From Promethearchaeota archaeon (GTDB lineage Archaea > Asgardarchaeota > Lokiarchaeia > Sigynarchaeales > MK-D1): 5,284 nucleotides of DNA. The stretch lies in the NCBI GenBank assembly GCA_016839385.1, contig JAEOUK010000243.1, forward strand, positions 1 to 5,284. The letters are read 5' to 3'. The notes under the pieces were generated by a model, which saw only the letters and a list, made by a program, of their open reading frames with translations, did no database searches and had not been told where the DNA came from. Below are positions 4,574 to 5,284 of the stretch, piece by piece. Positions within the stretch are counted from its first letter, which is position 1, and the number at the start of each line of letters is the position of its first letter. Both the position numbers and the translations under genes were made by a program.

Positions 4574-5284
4574 TTATATGTACGAAAATAGTTCGTATAA
4601 ATCATTGATTTCATAATCAGCATTGATAGGATTTTGATTTAAAGAATCTGCTATTTTTTTTAGATCATACTTTCCTCCTCGATGAATGAGAACAGTTTTC
4701 ATACCAATTTGTTTAGCAGGAATAATATCTTTATCCAAACGATCTCCTACGTATATAGATTCACTTGGTTTTACTCCAATTTTTTCGAGACAGTGGTAGT
4801 AAAATTCTTTTTGTGGTTTTTCCCACCCAACTTCTTCAGAAATGAAAACTGCGTTGAAATATTCCAAAATTCCCATACGAATCAATTTTTCGTATTGTTT
4901 TACTGCCAATCCATCGCTAATTAAAATCAAAACATATTTTTGTTTTTTTAGTTTTTTTAGTACAGGTTTCACATCTGCATAAGCTTTCAATTTGCGAATC
5001 TTAATTTCATGATATCCCATAACTCCAGCTGCAACATATTTCGAAATACTAAACGTGCCTTCCGAAAGTGAAAAATTTTCTGGGTTATTCTTCATAGTAA
5101 TTAATAATTCATTATAATGCTTTGAGTAATTACTGCCAAATTTTTCTACAATATCCAAAAGGGCAACAGTTGCTTTATGAAGGTCAAATTTTAAACCATA
5201 TTCTTGGATTTTCTTTAGACCTCCAATTCTTGCTTGAAAAGCAAGAGATGTTGCATTATAAAGAGTGTCATCCAAATCAAATCC
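4574..5284 (-). CDS. HAD-superfamily phosphatase, archaeal type (5' partial)
   Basis: The gene runs off the right edge, leaving 236 codons; only a few N-terminal residues should be missing, since the window opens with GFDLDDTLYN, HAD motif I, with nucleophile D3 and acid/base D5. TTG 5275 lies inside that motif and cannot be the start. The cap region contains KFGSNYSKHYNELL and YVAAGVMGYHEIKIRKLK, followed by motif II S123 (LILISDG), motif III K156 (VGWEKP) and motif IV VGDRLDKDI (179-187) with D181 and D186. This order and the cap sequence closely resemble the archaeal group containing Pyrococcus PH1421, a magnesium-dependent phosphatase (some members are annotated as acting on glyceraldehyde 3-phosphate). 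It is a soluble enzyme that would remove phosphate from a small metabolite; the substrate cannot be read from sequence. All catalytic residues are intact. Confidence 0.92.
   Translation of the reverse strand, partial: GFDLDDTLYNATSLAFQARIGGLKKIQEYGLKFDLHKATVALLDIVEKFGSNYSKHYNELLITMKNNPENFSLSEGTFSISKYVAAGVMGYHEIKIRKLKAYADVKPVLKKLKKQKYVLILISDGLAVKQYEKLIRMGILEYFNAVFISEEVGWEKPQKEFYYHCLEKIGVKPSESIYVGDRLDKDIIPAKQIGMKTVLIHRGGKYDLKKIADSLNQNPINADYEINDLYELFSYI

Noticed and set aside
4682..4924. Plus-strand open frame of 80 codons rich in F and N
   Set aside because: It is antisense to HAD motifs II-IV; the F/N composition is the reverse-complement image of K- and I-rich codons.
5273..5275. TTG as start codon of the HAD gene
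   Set aside because: It lies inside motif I; upstream codons GGA TTT GAT encode GFD, including the catalytic nucleophile, and the frame stays open to the window edge.
1..5284. CRISPR array, insertion sequence, integrase or defence cassette
   Set aside because: No regularly spaced repeats, transposase or integrase motifs, or terminal inverted repeats were seen; the genes are mostly housekeeping or unknown.

Overview
The window is AT-rich DNA from an archaeon, most plausibly an Asgard-type lineage. The archaeal assignment rests on four things: a Trm5-type tRNA m1G37 methyltransferase, a tRNA-Arg gene with no encoded CCA, an archaeal-type HAD phosphatase, and an aspartate carbamoyltransferase regulatory chain (PyrI) with a TATA box placed for a leaderless mRNA. 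The Asgard suggestion is weaker. It comes from a 169-residue protein whose N-terminal half reads like a longin/roadblock-type fold, together with a small cytosolic parvulin. No marker gene in the window settles the lineage.

Layout, left to right. Positions 1-456 (+) hold the C-terminal part of Trm5. Positions 453-1544 (-) encode a long coiled-coil protein with a compact C-terminal domain that resembles the PLD-like ligand domain of TrmB-type regulators; its stop codon interlocks with that of trm5. A 159-base spacer leads to tRNA-Arg(TCT) at 1704-1778 (+). Next come a divergent pair, an unrecognised four-cysteine protein (1793-2254, -) and the longin-like protein (2339-2848, +), with a near-perfect 22-bp dyad in the 84-base spacer. 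The right half is all on the minus strand: pyrI (2854-3303), a nitrilase-family amidohydrolase (3367 to about 4191), a parvulin peptidyl-prolyl isomerase (4202-4495), and a HAD phosphatase (4574-5284) whose start lies beyond the window.

The gene order does not spell out one pathway. The parvulin and nitrilase genes look like a two-gene operon, because the Shine-Dalgarno-like motif for the second overlaps the stop codon of the first. PyrI works only with the catalytic chain PyrB, which is not beside it here. The coiled-coil, four-cysteine and longin-like proteins are the least described genes. I see no mobile element, CRISPR array or defence island. The most useful correction is that the nitrilase coding region extends about 20 codons upstream of its first ATG, probably to a CTG start. 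No gene-free stretch exceeds 300 bases.
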